A stretch of 64,000 nt of DNA from NCBI GenBank assembly GCA_023614405.1, contig CM042686.1:471951796-472015795 (forward strand), read 5' to 3'. Of the stretch, positions 1-12,540 are shown piece after piece. The DNA is from Avena insularis. Taxonomy: Eukaryota > Streptophyta > Magnoliopsida > Poales > Poaceae. Below the pieces are notes generated by a model. That model made no database searches, was not told the DNA's origin, and saw nothing but the letters and a program-made list of their open reading frames with translations. Both the position numbers and the translations under genes were made by a program. The stretch's first letter is position 1, and each line of letters begins with the position of its first letter.

Positions 1-266
1 CAAGGAATGTCCAATCACATCATTCTCCAATTATATTATCCTGTTGTCAGTCGGCATAAATGCCCATGATCTTGAAACCCAGATCATCCTCATGACCAAT
101 GAACTAGTATAGATAGAGGCTACTAGGGACTTGGTTGTTTCATACCACACCTGTACCAATGTTTCTACTTGGCACAGTTATAGCACAATATGAAACTATT
201 ATAAACTAATTGAGATATGACAATAAAAACCTATTTATTATTTACCTCTAGGGCATATCTCCTTCA
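1..266 (-). mobile_element. 3' LTR (partial) of Copia element A, BARE/Angela-like
   Basis: On the minus strand this begins at 266 with TGAAGGAGATATGCCCTAG, the typical start of a Triticeae BARE/Angela-type Copia LTR. It is directly preceded (on that strand) by the polypurine tract at 267-286. The left part of the LTR lies outside the window. The same LTR start recurs at 8208, so the two ends belong to one minus-strand element. The sequence matches the 7950-8208 copy closely, with many small substitutions and indels. Family naming is from memory of Triticeae LTR starts; an exact family would need a TREP search. Confidence 0.85.
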
Positions 267-286
267 GCTCCCACTTGCACTAGAGT
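267..286 (-). other. Polypurine tract of element A
   Basis: The plus strand reads GCTCCCACTTGCACTAGAG, so the minus strand carries the purine-rich CTCTAGTGCAAGTGGGAGC immediately before the LTR start. This primes plus-strand DNA synthesis in LTR retrotransposons. The same motif sits next to the 3' LTRs of elements C and B. Confidence 0.8.
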
Positions 287-3200
287 ACAAATAATCCAGC
301 TCGCATTTTGCTCATATAAACCATATACCATATGCGTTTACAGATCATGCATGCTCATGGGAAACGTCATGTCCATGTTCTGTTTTACCAGATCGTTATG
401 TCTTTTGCAAATTGTTAATGTCTTCCTAATTTTGACATTCACACCATTATCATATAATGGGTCGAAGCATTTGTTTGGCAACAAAGTGAGACTTTGTTTC
501 TAGTGTTTATGATGACGGTCATTTTCACCGTTGTCATCTAAACTTTGAAACACACTTTGCTATCCCTTGTGTATATACTGTAGTTATAGAAGCAGAACGA
601 GGCTGGATTCTAGGAACTGACAGTGACTTTAGATCAACCTCGAGGGCTTTCTCATGGGCACTGGGCCCTAGGACACATCATTCTACGTTAAAAGCGAACT
701 AGCCCCGCCATAACATTATACATCACATCAGATGGAGCCTTTATACTTCTATATCTATGTAGATCCTAGTGCATGAAATGCATCTATGCCACTTAGATTG
801 CTTCTTGCCATTTATATACAAACTTAATTCTGGTTCAGTGATTAACTCAGGAATCACTTAAAGACACGTTCTTACAGTTAAGACTTTGTCCTACTAACCA
901 GAACCTCGGGTCACATTACGTCGAGTATACAACATGGTTATATGGAAGAACCTATGACTAAGGTATAGGAGATGCAACGCATATCTTTTTTCAACCATAG
1001 TTGCAATACTAATTCAATGCTTCATACAATAAGAACTTCTTTCTTACCTTGTTCCATTCTGAGCTACTTCAGAATCCTGTCTTAGGATATTCTGAACATC
1101 TTTCAGAATCAAGTCCAGGAAGCATTCGACATTTAGTGTTTATTAAACTCACCAATCTATCTTGATAGATCTTTTTGTTTAATACTTCAACTTCATCCTT
1201 AATTATCTAACTCAAATATTATTAACACCAATCACATCATTCACATATGTCATCCACATATCCTAGAATGATTTCACGCTCCCACTCAAATATGACATTC
1301 ATGTTTGAGATCCAGGGATTTTCACCTAGCTCCCACTCAAAATATGTTAGCTACATATTATGAATTAGCCAAGTTGAATTGTTCCCACTCAAATCTAGGT
1401 TCTCTCGATAATTTAGGACATTCCAAAATTCTTTGATCATCATCAAATCGAGAATTCCACTAACGAGATTTCAATGACCATTCATTTCTCGTACTTAGGT
1501 CCATCATGCTTCTTTGTAATCCATAGTTATGTCTTGTTCAAAACATGACAAGTGAATCAACAATATAATTCCACAAACTTGTAGAATATATAGTTGAATC
1601 CTACTTTCTTTAAGTAAAAGTATTTACTTGAAACTTTATGATCATTATCAATAGTTTCTCCTCTATATGTAGAGTTTGGATTCACGAAACGAATTCCACT
1701 GCGCCACTCAACAATTCGGAGGTAAGGTCAAATACCTTGTTTTGATCTTTTACTTTCTTCCACCTGTATCTTCATCAAGACACATCAACTTTGGACAACA
1801 ACAATTTTGCCCCTTTTTGTGGAAGATGCATTCATAGCTTCCTAAGAATGCTCTACAAAGACTTGTTTATTCGCCACGACTTTGACTTATCGAAATCTCC
1901 AGAAACTCGAATGTGCCATAACACTTATGGTGTTGTTTCCACGAATCTTTAGATGTTCCTTTATATTTCAAATGAGTGTTTGCTTATTTTGATCTTTAAC
2001 TCTAAACGATAACTATAACCCCGATAAGAGATAATATGTATCTAATACATAATGATTATGATGTTTTCAACACTTTGAATTATCTAATTATCATAATTTG
2101 TGAAACATCTTTCACAAGTTCCTCTTTTTTTAAAAACTTAACTTGAATATATTAGTCATGTCGATCAAATCGAAGAGAATTTGTATTCTTGTTAATTTCA
2201 ATATCCTCCTATTGTCGTGAACTCATTTGAACAATTCAAATCATTTCAAACTTCATGTTTCATTAAGTAAATACATTTATTCACTTAAGTCCACAATTAC
2301 CTAATGATCTCCACTACTTGTTGAAAATACGATACATCACTATGTATAAGATTCAACATTTCTACGCATATTACCGTTTTACCAGAATGTGGAGTTTTAG
2401 TCATTCTGCCCAAGAGGCATGGTTTTGCAAAGTCTCTAGATTAAGCATCTAGGACCCCCGATCTTCATAAAGAACATGCAATAACCAAAATGACTTAAAC
2501 TATAGTGTCATTTCATTATTAAATTTTGGATATCTTTTAGCATTCTAATCCTTTTATAAATGTTTAAGCTATTATCATTAACATAGTGATGAGAATAACT
2601 TGTTTATAATCGTAATGTGACCATAACGGTATTGTTCATAAGAATAGCACAAACTGGCTTGTAACTTGTTCATATGAATAATCGTCTCACCAAAAGCAAG
2701 ACACACAATCAAGGATTACAAATTATATTCAAGTCCACTAATCTAAATGACAAACTTTGAGGGAAGAGGTGATGTCGGCCATCAACTGTTTTGCTTGCCG
2801 TCATCAAGTCACGTTGCCTCAAAACCAGCAATTCTCAAGCAGATCCTCCTGTTTTCACAAAATGGGATAAGTATCCAATACTTTGCAAACTGCAACGAGT
2901 TTTGCAAGAACCACATTTATAATTTGTATATCTTACATATACCTTTTCATCCATGACCTCCTTTTGCAATCAAGCCCTTTTAAGAGTTCTTAACTCTAAT
3001 GCAAGATCGCTAAGTGTTTTTCCAAACATTCCGGAGTCATCGAATTATCTCCTAATGGTTATTGTATCAAGAAGAGAAGATCACCTTTTATGAGGATATC
3101 CCTCAGGCTTGGGTATTAATCTATGAAGTTGGACCCTTTTGCTAAGTTCCATATTAAGCAATATATTCCCATGGTCACAAAGGACCTCAATGGGATAGGC

Positions 3201-3299
3201 CAAGGTCTACTAAGATATTTGCAAATAGACATCTAGACTAAGTTTATAATAAGAGATCAATTTATAATTGGTATCCACTAAAATTGTCATCCCCTGGAC

Positions 3300-4310
3300 G
3301 ATTTTAGTGATCACATGATCCCTATCCTCTTCACCTCCCCCGATCGTCACGGCCATCCGTGCATTTTCAAAGGTAGGCATTCACTAATGCCAATCACATC
3401 ATCCATGTGACTCATGCTTGATCTTTCGATCTCTTGTGTTCCGAGGCCACGTCTCTCTAACGTGCTAGGCTCGCCAAATCTAACTTGTGTGTTTTTGCTA
3501 TGCAACATGGCTTACACCCACTGTATGCAAACGTAGATATGTCTGACACCCATGCCTGTACCATGGATCGCCTCATACCAAAGAACTTTCTTGGTGCACA
3601 CACAAGGGAACACGTAACATTGGAATTAAATAGGATTATCTTATTTGCTACCGTTGAGTATCTAAATACTAGCACACAATAAGATGTAAAATAGGTATCA
3701 ACATCATATGCATAATGTGATATGATATGGTCTTTCTTGCGCCTTGATCTCCATCAAGCGCTCCGGCATGATTTCCATCTTGCCCTTGGTTTGACGCCAA
3801 GTCCATGACGCCTCCACCAAGTTGTCCATCTAACGATGACTATTACTATACTACTTATTAATAGAAAAGTAAACTACTTTACCTTCACAACGACCAATGC
3901 CATATCATAATCACATGCCCCCTGCAAAATAAAGTTAGACGCCTCTACTTTATCTATTGCAAGTTTTACGTGGTTGTTAGGACTTTCGCAATAGAACCGC
4001 TTCTAATCTACGAACTTTCCAACCACATCATAGATCCAACAGTTGTCTCTACTACACCTTTCGGGCCCTCCGTTGTAAATGCTATATCAACTATCGAAGA
4101 GAGGCAGACACCTGCTAGCCACTTATACGGCATAAGCCGTATGTTGAGCGTAGAACACATCTCGCATTTAATACGCCGTAAGGTTGGTCCGAAGCTTCAT
4201 CAAACAATACCACGATATAAACAAGTACACGTTAGAGGGTAACAACTAAGGATCAATGCTCGCATAATACTTGTGTGTACTGGTCGTACAACACTCCTAC
4301 GCATAGATCA
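3300..4310 (-). other. 5' leader of element A (homologous to the leaders of B, C and D)
   Basis: This is untranslated leader sequence between the primer binding site and gag. A recognisable block, GTAGAGGCGTCTAACTTT on the minus strand (near 3935-3955), recurs in element B (8525-8560, plus), element C (15745-15775, minus) and element D (30500-30545, plus). Other shared landmarks are the block ending GGCCCGAAAGG near 4060 and the AAGAACTTTCTTGG block near 3580. The small reading frames here are by-products and not genes. Confidence 0.7.
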
Positions 4311-4323
4311 ACTCTAATACCAC
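4311..4323 (-). other. tRNA primer binding site of element A
   Basis: The minus strand reads TGGTATTAGAGTT directly after the LTR end, close to the TGGTATCAGAGC binding site for initiator tRNA-Met used by plant Copia elements. It fixes the 5' LTR boundary at 4324. One or more positions have drifted from the consensus. Confidence 0.75.
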
Positions 4324-4550
4324 TGAAGGGGATCCGCAGCAGAAAACAAAAAAAAATCCTATGTTGGAACCCCAAAGACTGCCTAGGATCTATCTATGTA
4401 GTAATGAAGTAACGACGATCGTAGAGAATACATAACCTTGTAGAGGCGGTTAACGCTCCTCGGGAACGTGGTTGAAGTAGTTGTCAGAGTCGACCTCAAG
4501 GTCAAGCCCTCAGGCAGTTGATGTTCACGCACTTCTATTCTGTAGATGCT

Positions 4551-5915
4551 TGTTGGGCCTCCAAGTGCGAGGGTTTGTAGAACAAGAAAAGTTTTCCTTA
4601 AGTGGATCACCCAAGGTTTATCGTAACTCGGTGGATGAAGTGGCCGTTGCATCCTCTCTCAAGCAACCCTCTAATCAAGATAATAAGAAGTCTCTTGTGT
4701 TCCTCAACACACCCAATACACTTGTCGTGTGTATAGGTGCACCTAGTTCGTGAAGAGATGGTGAAATACAAGTAGTATGTATAATTATAAGTGGTAACAG
4801 TAAAGGTTAGAAAATAACTTGACGTATGCAGGTTGATGTGGGAAAAGATTAAAGGCAAACTGAAATAAAGATGGCAGCAAGCAAACATGTAATGTATCTA
4901 ATTGCAAATGGTGTATCAATGCTTAGAAACAAGGCCTAGGGATCATACTTTCACTAGTGAACACCCTATAAATATATTCTTGTTTAAGTGATACTATGCT
5001 GAATTACTCCTGCTGAACACTCTAATCAATGGTAGGGCTATAACAAAGACACCTCAAAGTGTTTTCCCATCTAGAAAACCCTACACTCGCCACCAAGCAC
5101 TAGATGGTCTCCAAATAAAATACCACAATTTCACAAAGACATCCAACTCCAAATATAACTCTGATAACAAGTATTTGTAATCTCTATTTATGCCACCATG
5201 AAAAAAGTGCATTAATCGTCAATTTCACACACATGGGGAGAGCAGAGATCTATTAAAGCACTTGAGCAAGGTAGATCTATAGATTACAAGCTCATGATCT
5301 CAATAAGATCATGCATAGAGAGATGAACACATAGCTACTCTAGAACCCTTAGCCTCGAGAGAGAACTATCTCCCTCCTCATCATGGGAATCAAGAACGTG
5401 ATGGAGATGTGTGGGGATCATGAGATTGAAGGGGAGCATTTGGCTCCAGGGATTTCTCTGCCCTGCAGGAGTGCTTCTACTGTAGACTTTGTCCCCTAAT
5501 CTCCCCTTTGAACTTTCGTGGATTATCGATAATTTAGGGTTTTGCATCGGGAGGCTCTTAGGTAGGCGAAGAGGCAAGGTCGGTGGTCGTCAGTGGCCCA
5601 TACCATGTTTCATGTGGCTCTAGGGTCGCTTGAAGGCACAAGGTGGTGTTCAGGGCCCCTCTCCAACTCATACATTCTGCCCGGTGAGTCTTCCGGAAAA
5701 TAGTAACTTTGGCTTTGTCCGTCCAATTCGAGAATATTCATTTCACTTCTTGGGACCAAAGCAAACAGAAACAAAAAGAACTGTAATCGGGTTTGTTAAT
5801 AGGTTAGTCCAAGAAATCATATGAAAAGTACTCCAAAGTTGGAACAAAACATAAGAAAGTAGATAAAAACCAAGCATTGAACATCAAAAATTATAGATAC
5901 ATTTGCAATGTATCA
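4551..5915 (-). mobile_element. Solo Gypsy LTR H (Fatima/Sabrina-like) inside the LTR of element A
   Basis: On the minus strand it begins TGATACATTGCAAATGTATC at 5915 and ends GGAGGCCCAACA at 4551, so it has TG...CA ends. Landmarks match Triticeae Gypsy LTRs from memory: AAACAAGGCCTAGGGATCATACTTTC (split here by its plus-strand form near 4927), TAATAGGTTAGT near 5800 and CAACACACCCAATACA near 4705. No primer binding site or polypurine tract flanks it, so only one LTR remains, the usual product of recombination between two LTRs. The five bases either side (ATGCT left, CAGGT right) do not match, so the target duplication is not visible. Confidence 0.7.
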
Positions 5916-6222
5916 CAGGTCACCCCTTGCTCCTTCACATCTTCATCAGGCAACAACCCGGCTCACGACATTCAAGTGCCCCAAGTGTTGTGCTCGTGTC
6001 TTCATTACCGACATCCGGCATGATGAGACCTCCTCCCGATCCGCCGAGTGCGCGAAGTTGATATCCGACTAGGAATCTCAGCAATCCATTTAACGACGAT
6101 CGTAGGTGTGCCTTGATCGCACAACCTGGACTTGGGGCCATATCACAAGGTATAGAGAGAGGGAGGAGAAAGTCAACCAAAGGACTTCTCAAAGTGTGTG
6201 TTTAATCCCACCCATGGGCACC

Positions 6223-6232
6223 CCTTTATATA
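6223..6232 (-). promoter_or_regulatory. TATA-like box of the element A LTR promoter
   Basis: The minus strand reads TATATAAAGG at a position in the LTR equivalent to TATA boxes in the LTRs of elements B, C, D and I. It would direct transcription towards lower coordinates. The start site is expected about 30 bases downstream by analogy with other plant LTR promoters. Confidence 0.55.
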
Positions 6233-7004
6233 GGAGGAGGGGGTGTGCCCTCCCCATTGGGTTAGCCATGTGGGACTATTAATAAAGAGAAAATATCAGG
6301 TATTTCGTCCGCCGATGGGCCAAAAGAACTCATCCAATAGCCAAACAAAATAAACAATAAAAGAAAAGGGGCAGAATGGCCGGGTGGGTCTTTGGCGTGG
6401 CCCACCCACTCCAAATGTCTCCGTGATTTGCTGGTGAGGCGAGCCGGGTGGCTTGCTACTCCCAAGTGCCTGCTCGTCACCATTGGAAGGGTGTCACTGG
6501 ACCATCAACTGTTTCGGCGCTGTCGTGGCGAAGTACTGTGAGGCAGAATGGTGGGCAGGTCAAGACGGCCAGCCCAGCTCTTTATAACGTGGTGGACCGG
6601 TTCATGCCGACCCAAGATACCGTGCATGGCGATTATCCTACGTGGTCAAGTTGTTTTGCCTTTTTCCATTTATTTTTCTCAAGCATTTATTCTAGGCCTT
6701 TTCCTCTCGATTTAGCCTAATATAAAAGTTGCCATTATAAATCTTAACTTAATATTATTTAGAATATATTAATTCATAATTAATATATAATAAATATATA
6801 TTTAATTCCATTTATCCGAAAACACTTTTCGGTCTTTTCCTTTATTCTTTCTCCCAACAACTTCGCATCTCTCCGAACAATTCCGACTTTCTCACTTTCT
6901 TCTTGGATTCATTGATAATGATCGCTTCATCGTATTCTTTAAGTGTATCCTCTCACTACGGAATGCTCTATGCATGATCTGTATCAATGATCCCGATAAG
7001 ACGA

Positions 7005-7440
7005 GGTTTAATCTGCACAATGCCCATTGTTATGGACTTGGGTTTTGGAAGATGGGATGTCAAGATCGTGTACCAAGTTAACAGACAAGCAACCGGGACA
7101 TAGATTTACCTGTGTTCGTGCCCCGAGGGAAAACCCTACTCACAGCCGCTCTTTGATTACAGGCAAACCAAGGTTAGCGAGATTCGATTCATGTGATGCG
7201 TATGCAAAGTATGAGTCGAGATCTAGGTCTCTTTATGGATGCTCCTCGTTGGACCCTCCTAGCCTTTATATATGGGAGGCTAGGTCTCGCTACACGAGTA
7301 GGTTAAGTCAGATTCAAACTCTAGTCTTCTGTCCAAGGATCCAAGACGCGTCATGGGCCTTGGTCATCCGAAAATCTTCATGGGCAAATGTATGTTTGCC
7401 GTGGGCCTTCCTTGGGCTGGACTAGGTATGCTAGTTACGT
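7005..7440 (-). other. Possible foreign LTR-like segment inside the LTR of element A
   Basis: The A LTR is about 0.7 kb longer than related LTRs even after removing H. This interval is less AT-rich than its surroundings, and its minus strand has its own TATA-like CCATATATAAAGGC (near 7270-7282) and a CCCTCGGGGCACGAACAC block. LTR-type sequence homologous to I (cf. 47040-47340) resumes on both sides. I infer a nested fragment of another LTR, with boundaries uncertain by tens of bases. Confidence 0.35.
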
Positions 7441-8208
7441 ACCCATAGGGTATAACCATGTCAAATAGAGGACCAAGGATGTCCATGTGACCCCTATGCA
7501 TTCCCGATGACAATGTCGCTTGAACCGCTAAATGTAGCATCCTCTTCCTTTTGTTTCTCGATACAACTTGTCCGAGATCCATCATTAGTATCCCATACCT
7601 TTGTTCAATCTCGCTCATAACAAGTTATGTTTTCTTACCGTGATATTACATCCCTGACCTAGTCACATGTTGCAACATTTATGGATGTAATCTCACCAAG
7701 CCAGACATATCTTTACCATCATGTGGGTGAACAAATCCAGTCTTGTAGTCGCATGTCATCTATTGCTCCTTCGGAATACCCAACGACACCTTTATGGTGG
7801 CTGCCAGCGTATTACCACATGACGGATGATATAGTCTAAGTAGCCTAGGAAACAATGAGTAATATGAGCTCACTCGGCCTAAGGAGAATGAGTCTAGGTA
7901 TAGCTGTTGCAACAATAAACTATATGAATTGATTGTGTTGCAATCCTTCGTGGAATGTCCAATCACATTATTCTCTAATGATATGATCCTATTATCGCCC
8001 GGCATAAATGCCCCATCTTGAAACCCGTATCATCTTCGTGACCAACGAACTAGTATGAATAGAGGCTAGTAGGAACTTGGTTGTTTCATACCACACTGCA
8101 TTCAATGTTTCTACTTGGCACAATTATAGCACAATATGAAACTATTATAACCAATTGAGATTTGTAATAAAACATATTTATTAATTGCCCTAGGGCATAT
8201 CTCCTTCA

Positions 8209-9221
8209 CTAGCGTGTATGCTGATCTTTAGTTGTTACCTCCCACGGTACTTGTGTATACCGCAAAGAATGCTCGATAGCGGCCCCCAATCGGGATTTTA
8301 CTGCTGCTCATTCATGAGACTGGTCCACGCTGACATGCGGCTTGTACCGTATAAAGTGGCTTAGGGGTGACCGCCTCTCGCATTAGTTGGTATACCATTT
8401 GCAACCGAGGGCCCCGAAAGGTGTGTAGAGACAACTACTTGATCAACGCCAGTTGAAAGTTCAGAGGTAAGAACGGTTCTTGTGCTAAAGCCTATTCAAC
8501 TGATGTGGAAACATGCAAAAGAGAAAGTAGGCGTCTAACTTTGTTTTTGCAGTTGCTTTGTGATATGATTGTGGCAAAGGTAAAGTGATTACCTTATTTT
8601 ACGTAGTAGATAGTCAGAAGTGACGGATTACTACCACACCCAATAATGACACTGCAGTTCGGTGTCTACGGTGCCGTAACCCGTGGCATTTATGGAGATC
8701 ATGACGTGAAGGACCATATCACATCGCATTTACATTCAATGTTATTGTTTGTATATCTTATTGTGTGCTAGTATTAGATACCGACCGTAGCCTAATAAGA
8801 TGATCCCTGTTAAAATTACCAACGATTGTGTTCCCCCTTAGTGTGCACCACCAAGAAAGTTCTTCGTGATGAGGCGTTGATGATCAGGTGTCGACATATC
8901 TACGCTCGCATACAGTTGGGTGTAAGCCATGTTTCACAACAAATACACTAAGGTTGAGTTAGCGAGCCTAACATGTGCGTTATGGCCTGAACACGGATGG
9001 TGAAAGATCGAGCACGAATCGCATGAATGATGTGACCGACGCTTAACGTCCACCCTTGAACCCACATTGATGGCTGTGATGATCGGGGAGATGTAGCCAG
9101 GCTTATAGGGTCGTGTATATCGCTAGGAACCCTTTTGGGGATAGGTGTTTGATGGAGTTATTATTAACCCATTTAATTATAAACTTAGTATAAATTCTTT
9201 GCAATTATAAATGTAGAAATG
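8209..9221 (+). mobile_element. Leader region of plus-strand Copia element B, left fragment
   Basis: Immediately right of the element A terminus, the sequence aligns with the leader of A but in the opposite orientation, starting some 60-70 bases after where a primer binding site would be. Shared blocks include TTAGTTGTTACC (8232), GGGCCCCGAAAGG (8409) and GTAGGCGTCTAACTTTG (8528). So A landed in the leader of B and pushed its 5' LTR out of the window to the left. Element C interrupts B again at about 9221. The rest of B resumes after 17939. Confidence 0.7.
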
Positions 9222-10900
9222 GTTCTCCCGAGATTACCTTCCATTAACGATTGGTTAAAATCAAAATTTTCTCTGAGTTTACAGAGGGAAAGCCAAGATC
9301 TAATCTAGAGATGCAAACAACGAGAGATTGATTAGATCTTCATACTCCTTGAAGATTACATACGAGAAACGTCGCGGAACGTCATTTTAACGGGTGATGT
9401 AGTCAGACTCGCTTCTCCTCCTCGCGATCCGTCCGATCTAGCACTACAAGTGGCGTGCTTCCGTGAGATGCACACGCAGCACCTCGACGCTCCTCCTTCC
9501 TGGACCAGCAAGTATGGTGGAGAGATGGATTGATCTACACAGACGATCGCAGCGTGGTGTATATGGTGGAGAATTTCTGTCAGGCTTCAGGCTTCTACCA
9601 ACGATGGAGGGAGAGAGGAAGACATGGCTACTAGGGCTTGGAGGAGATGTGTGTAGGGGGAGGCGCACCAGCCCTCTATATATAGAGGGGTGGTGGCCAG
9701 CCCCAGCCCTCCTCCAAGCCTATCTCTAGTTTAAACAATTTAAACTCTCCTTATCTAGATAACCCTATCTCTAGTTTAAAACAAATTTAAACTTATCTAG
9801 ATCTGGGCCCTATGGGGACATGTGCCCTGTTGCCCAATGCGCCAGGACACTCCCTCATAGGCCATGCCCTCCCTAAGGTGGGACCACGTTGGCCCTTCCT
9901 AAGGTTCTAGAATCTTCCTACAATCCGCATTAATCCTAACAATTCAACTCCAAAACTGCACCGCCTTATATGAATCTTATTCTCCACCATTCTGAACCTT
10001 CTGATATCCCTGGATCCCATCCGAGACTCCAAACACAAATTCATAAACCAATTATCCAATCTATCCTAGCGTCGAGACACGTTATGTGTGACCTCGGTTC
10101 GAGAATATGCGATACGATCTTCTATCAATAATCAACAGCGGGTCGCACCCATATTGATTCCCACATTCATCGATGATCATATTGATGAACCAATGATGCC
10201 AGGATTCAATCAATCCCATATATATATTCCTTCGTCTCGCGATATTTTTACTGCCCTAGATTCCGATCGTTTGTATTCGCCATACCTAGTTCAATCTCGC
10301 TTCTCAAGAAGTACTTTACTCGTTCCGTATCCGATATCACTTTGTGATTAACTCCTTAACTACATGCTTGCAAGCGGTGTCGATATCGACACCGAGTGGG
10401 CAAGTATATCTCTCCATTTGGGAGGGATAAATCCCATCTCGATACATACAACCCAATGATACTTTCCGATCACAGAGACACCTTTATGATCACCCTCTCA
10501 TAGGATGACGCTTTGATGACCCTCAAAGCTTTCTTCCGATAATGTGGAGTTGTATTATCTCATGGTCTAAGGAATACAATATTTGATATAGGAAAAGCTT
10601 CGCAAAGATGAACACAATGACACGATCTAATTGTCATTAGTTTTGGGTCCATTCACTATATCATTCTCCCAATGATATGATCTCATTATCAATCGACAAC
10701 TCATGTCTATGGTTAGGAAACCTTAACCATCATCGATCAATGAGCTAGTCCATAGAGGCGTACTCGGGACACTTGTTGTTCAAAACCACAAGTATTAATG
10801 TTTCCGCCAATACAATTCTAGCATGGAATATAAACTTTATCATGAACAAGAATTATAATAATAACATCTTTATTATTGCCTCTAGGGCATAATTCCAACA
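9222..10900 (-). repeat. 3' LTR of element C
   Basis: The minus strand starts TGTTGGAATTATGCCCTAG at 10900 and runs to about 9222. It pairs with the 5' LTR at 16159-17939 over its length (for example the shared GGACCAGCAAGTATGGTGG near 9505 and 16460). It is about 100 bases shorter, from many small deletions. The exact left end is blurred; AAATCAAAATTTTC near 9258 aligns with the same string at 16193. A TATA-like CTCTATATATAG is at about 9674-9686. Confidence 0.85.
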
Positions 10901-10920
10901 GTCTCCACTTGCACTAGAGT
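10901..10920 (-). other. Polypurine tract of element C
   Basis: The plus strand GTCTCCACTTGCACTAGAGT is the complement of ACTCTAGTGCAAGTGGAGAC, adjoining the 3' LTR start. It is nearly identical to the tracts of elements A and B. Confidence 0.8.
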
Positions 10921-11149
10921 CAATAATCTAGTTTACTTTTGGCAAATAATCTCACACCCATGGCACCGAGGTGCTGATCATGTTTTACACGTGAAGAGGT
11001 TTAGCAATGGATGCGACATTCAAATCAGATGTACTTTGCTGATCTTCGATCTCCATCGCTATATAATCTCGGATTATATGAAACTTATGCTGATATGCTT
11101 GGTCTTTGGATGATATCTTGGTTCCTTAGCTTAGTGCTATGGCGCCGGT

Positions 11150-12450
11150 GTTGTCACATAATATCTCCGTGGGTCCAATGCATTGAACTACGCCAAGCTC
11201 AGTGATGAAGTTTCGATCCAAACTCCTTCACTTGACGCTTCCGTGTCCATGTATTCCGCTTCTAATGTAGATCCCATGATCACGCTTTGCTTGCAAAGCT
11301 CCACCACAGCTCCTCCATTCAAAATATACACGTATCCCATTCGAGATTTACAATCATCCTTGTAGGTGTCGAACTAGCATCGACGTAACCTTTTTACGAA
11401 AATGCTCATCACCCCATAGACTAAGAACATTTCTTTAGTCCTATTTAGGTACCTTAGGATGTCCTTCACGGCCATCAGTTGTTCCACTCCGGATCACTTT
11501 GATATCTGCTTTCGTCGAACTAAGAGCATTGGACACATCCGGTCTAGTACAGAGGACATGCATACATGATGGAACCTATGGCCGAGGCATAAGGCACTTG
11601 CTCATAGCTTCCTATCATTTACCGTAGCCGGACATCGAGCCTTGCTCAATATCTTACCGACAACATAGGTAATCGAACCTTTCAATGCCTTATCCATTCG
11701 AACCTTTTCAACTTTGTCTAGGTATGTATCGGCTTAAAGCTATCAAAGGCGTCTTTATCTATCTCTATAGATTTTGATGCCCAATATATAAGCAGCTTCA
11801 CCTAGGTCTTTCATTGAAAACACTTGTTCAAATAACTCTTCACATCGTTAAGCATGTTGATGTCATTCAATAATCAATATGTCATCCACATATAGTACCG
11901 TAAACGCCACCGAGCTCCACTCACTTTCTTGTAGATGCAAGTCTTAGCAATTTGGAATAAATCCAAAGCTCTGATCACTTGATCAAAACGTAAAGGTTCC
12001 AACTCGAGATGCTTGCTTGATTCATAAATGAACGCTGAAGTTTGCATACTTTATCGGCATCCTTAGGATCGCAAAACCTTCGGGTTGCATCATATACAAC
12101 TCTTCATCAATGTTGCCATTGAGGAAAGCGATCTTGACATCCATCCGCCATATTTCATAATCATGAACGAGCAATTGCTAATAAAATCGAATGGACTTAA
12201 ACATCGCCACGGAGAGAAGTCTCATCGAGTCAACACCTTGAACTTGTCAAAACCTTTCGCAACAAGCCGCTTTTATAGACTTAAACATTACCATCCGCCC
12301 GCTTTCTTCTTGAAGATCCATTTGCACTCAACCCTTCGTCGCTAGGAGGTCCACCAAAGTCCATACTTGGTTTTCGCCATGGATCCCAATTCGGATTTCA
12401 TGGCTTCTAGCCATTTCTCGAGTCCTGGGCTCATCATCGCTTCCTCATAG
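11150..12450 (-). pseudogene. Reverse transcriptase region of element C
   Basis: This copied element RNA into DNA. The minus strand encodes LYVDDILII at 11869-11895, the Copia RT catalytic motif with both aspartates intact. It lies downstream of integrase, as expected in Copia. The surrounding frame is broken, and only pieces of 60-86 codons survive, mostly in shadow frames. RNase H should follow towards 10920; I could not pick out its catalytic residues. This is a dead pseudogene despite the intact YVDD. Confidence 0.75.
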
Positions 12451-12540
12451 TTCGAGGTTCACCGCTTGTACTAACAAGACAGTCAAGACAGGCTGCCGAC
12501 CACTCAGAGGGGCACGCGACCTTGCTTAATTCTGCGACGC

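Larger units (their letters stand above)
267..4310 (-). pseudogene. Decayed internal region of Copia element A (gag-pol remnant)
   Basis: This minus-strand stretch lies between a polypurine tract and a primer binding site, where a Copia gag-pol polyprotein gene belongs (gag, protease, integrase, reverse transcriptase, RNase H). No reading frame longer than about 90 codons survives. Alignment by eye supports homology to element C: the block at 2280-2450 (around CCAAGAGGCATGGTTTTGC) matches 13240-13500 in C, and the leader at 3300-4310 matches 8209-9221 in element B, which runs the other way. At about 4.0 kb it is shorter than the internal region of C (about 5.3 kb), so internal deletions are likely. 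It is AT-rich and full of stops. No function remains. Confidence 0.75.
4324..8208 (-). mobile_element. 5' LTR of Copia element A, enlarged by nested insertions
   Basis: On the minus strand the LTR starts TGAAGGAGATATGCCC at 8208 and ends GATCCCCTTCA at 4324, giving TG...CA termini with matching short inverted ends (TGAAGG/CCTTCA). The span is 3885 bp, far longer than the roughly 1.8 kb LTRs of the related elements here. Most of the excess is the solo Gypsy LTR H (4551-5915). A second foreign segment around 7005-7440 may explain the rest. A TATA-like box lies at 6223-6232. Copia-like AT-rich U3 sequence (6700-6830) resembles that of LTR I near 46870-46930. Confidence 0.8.
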
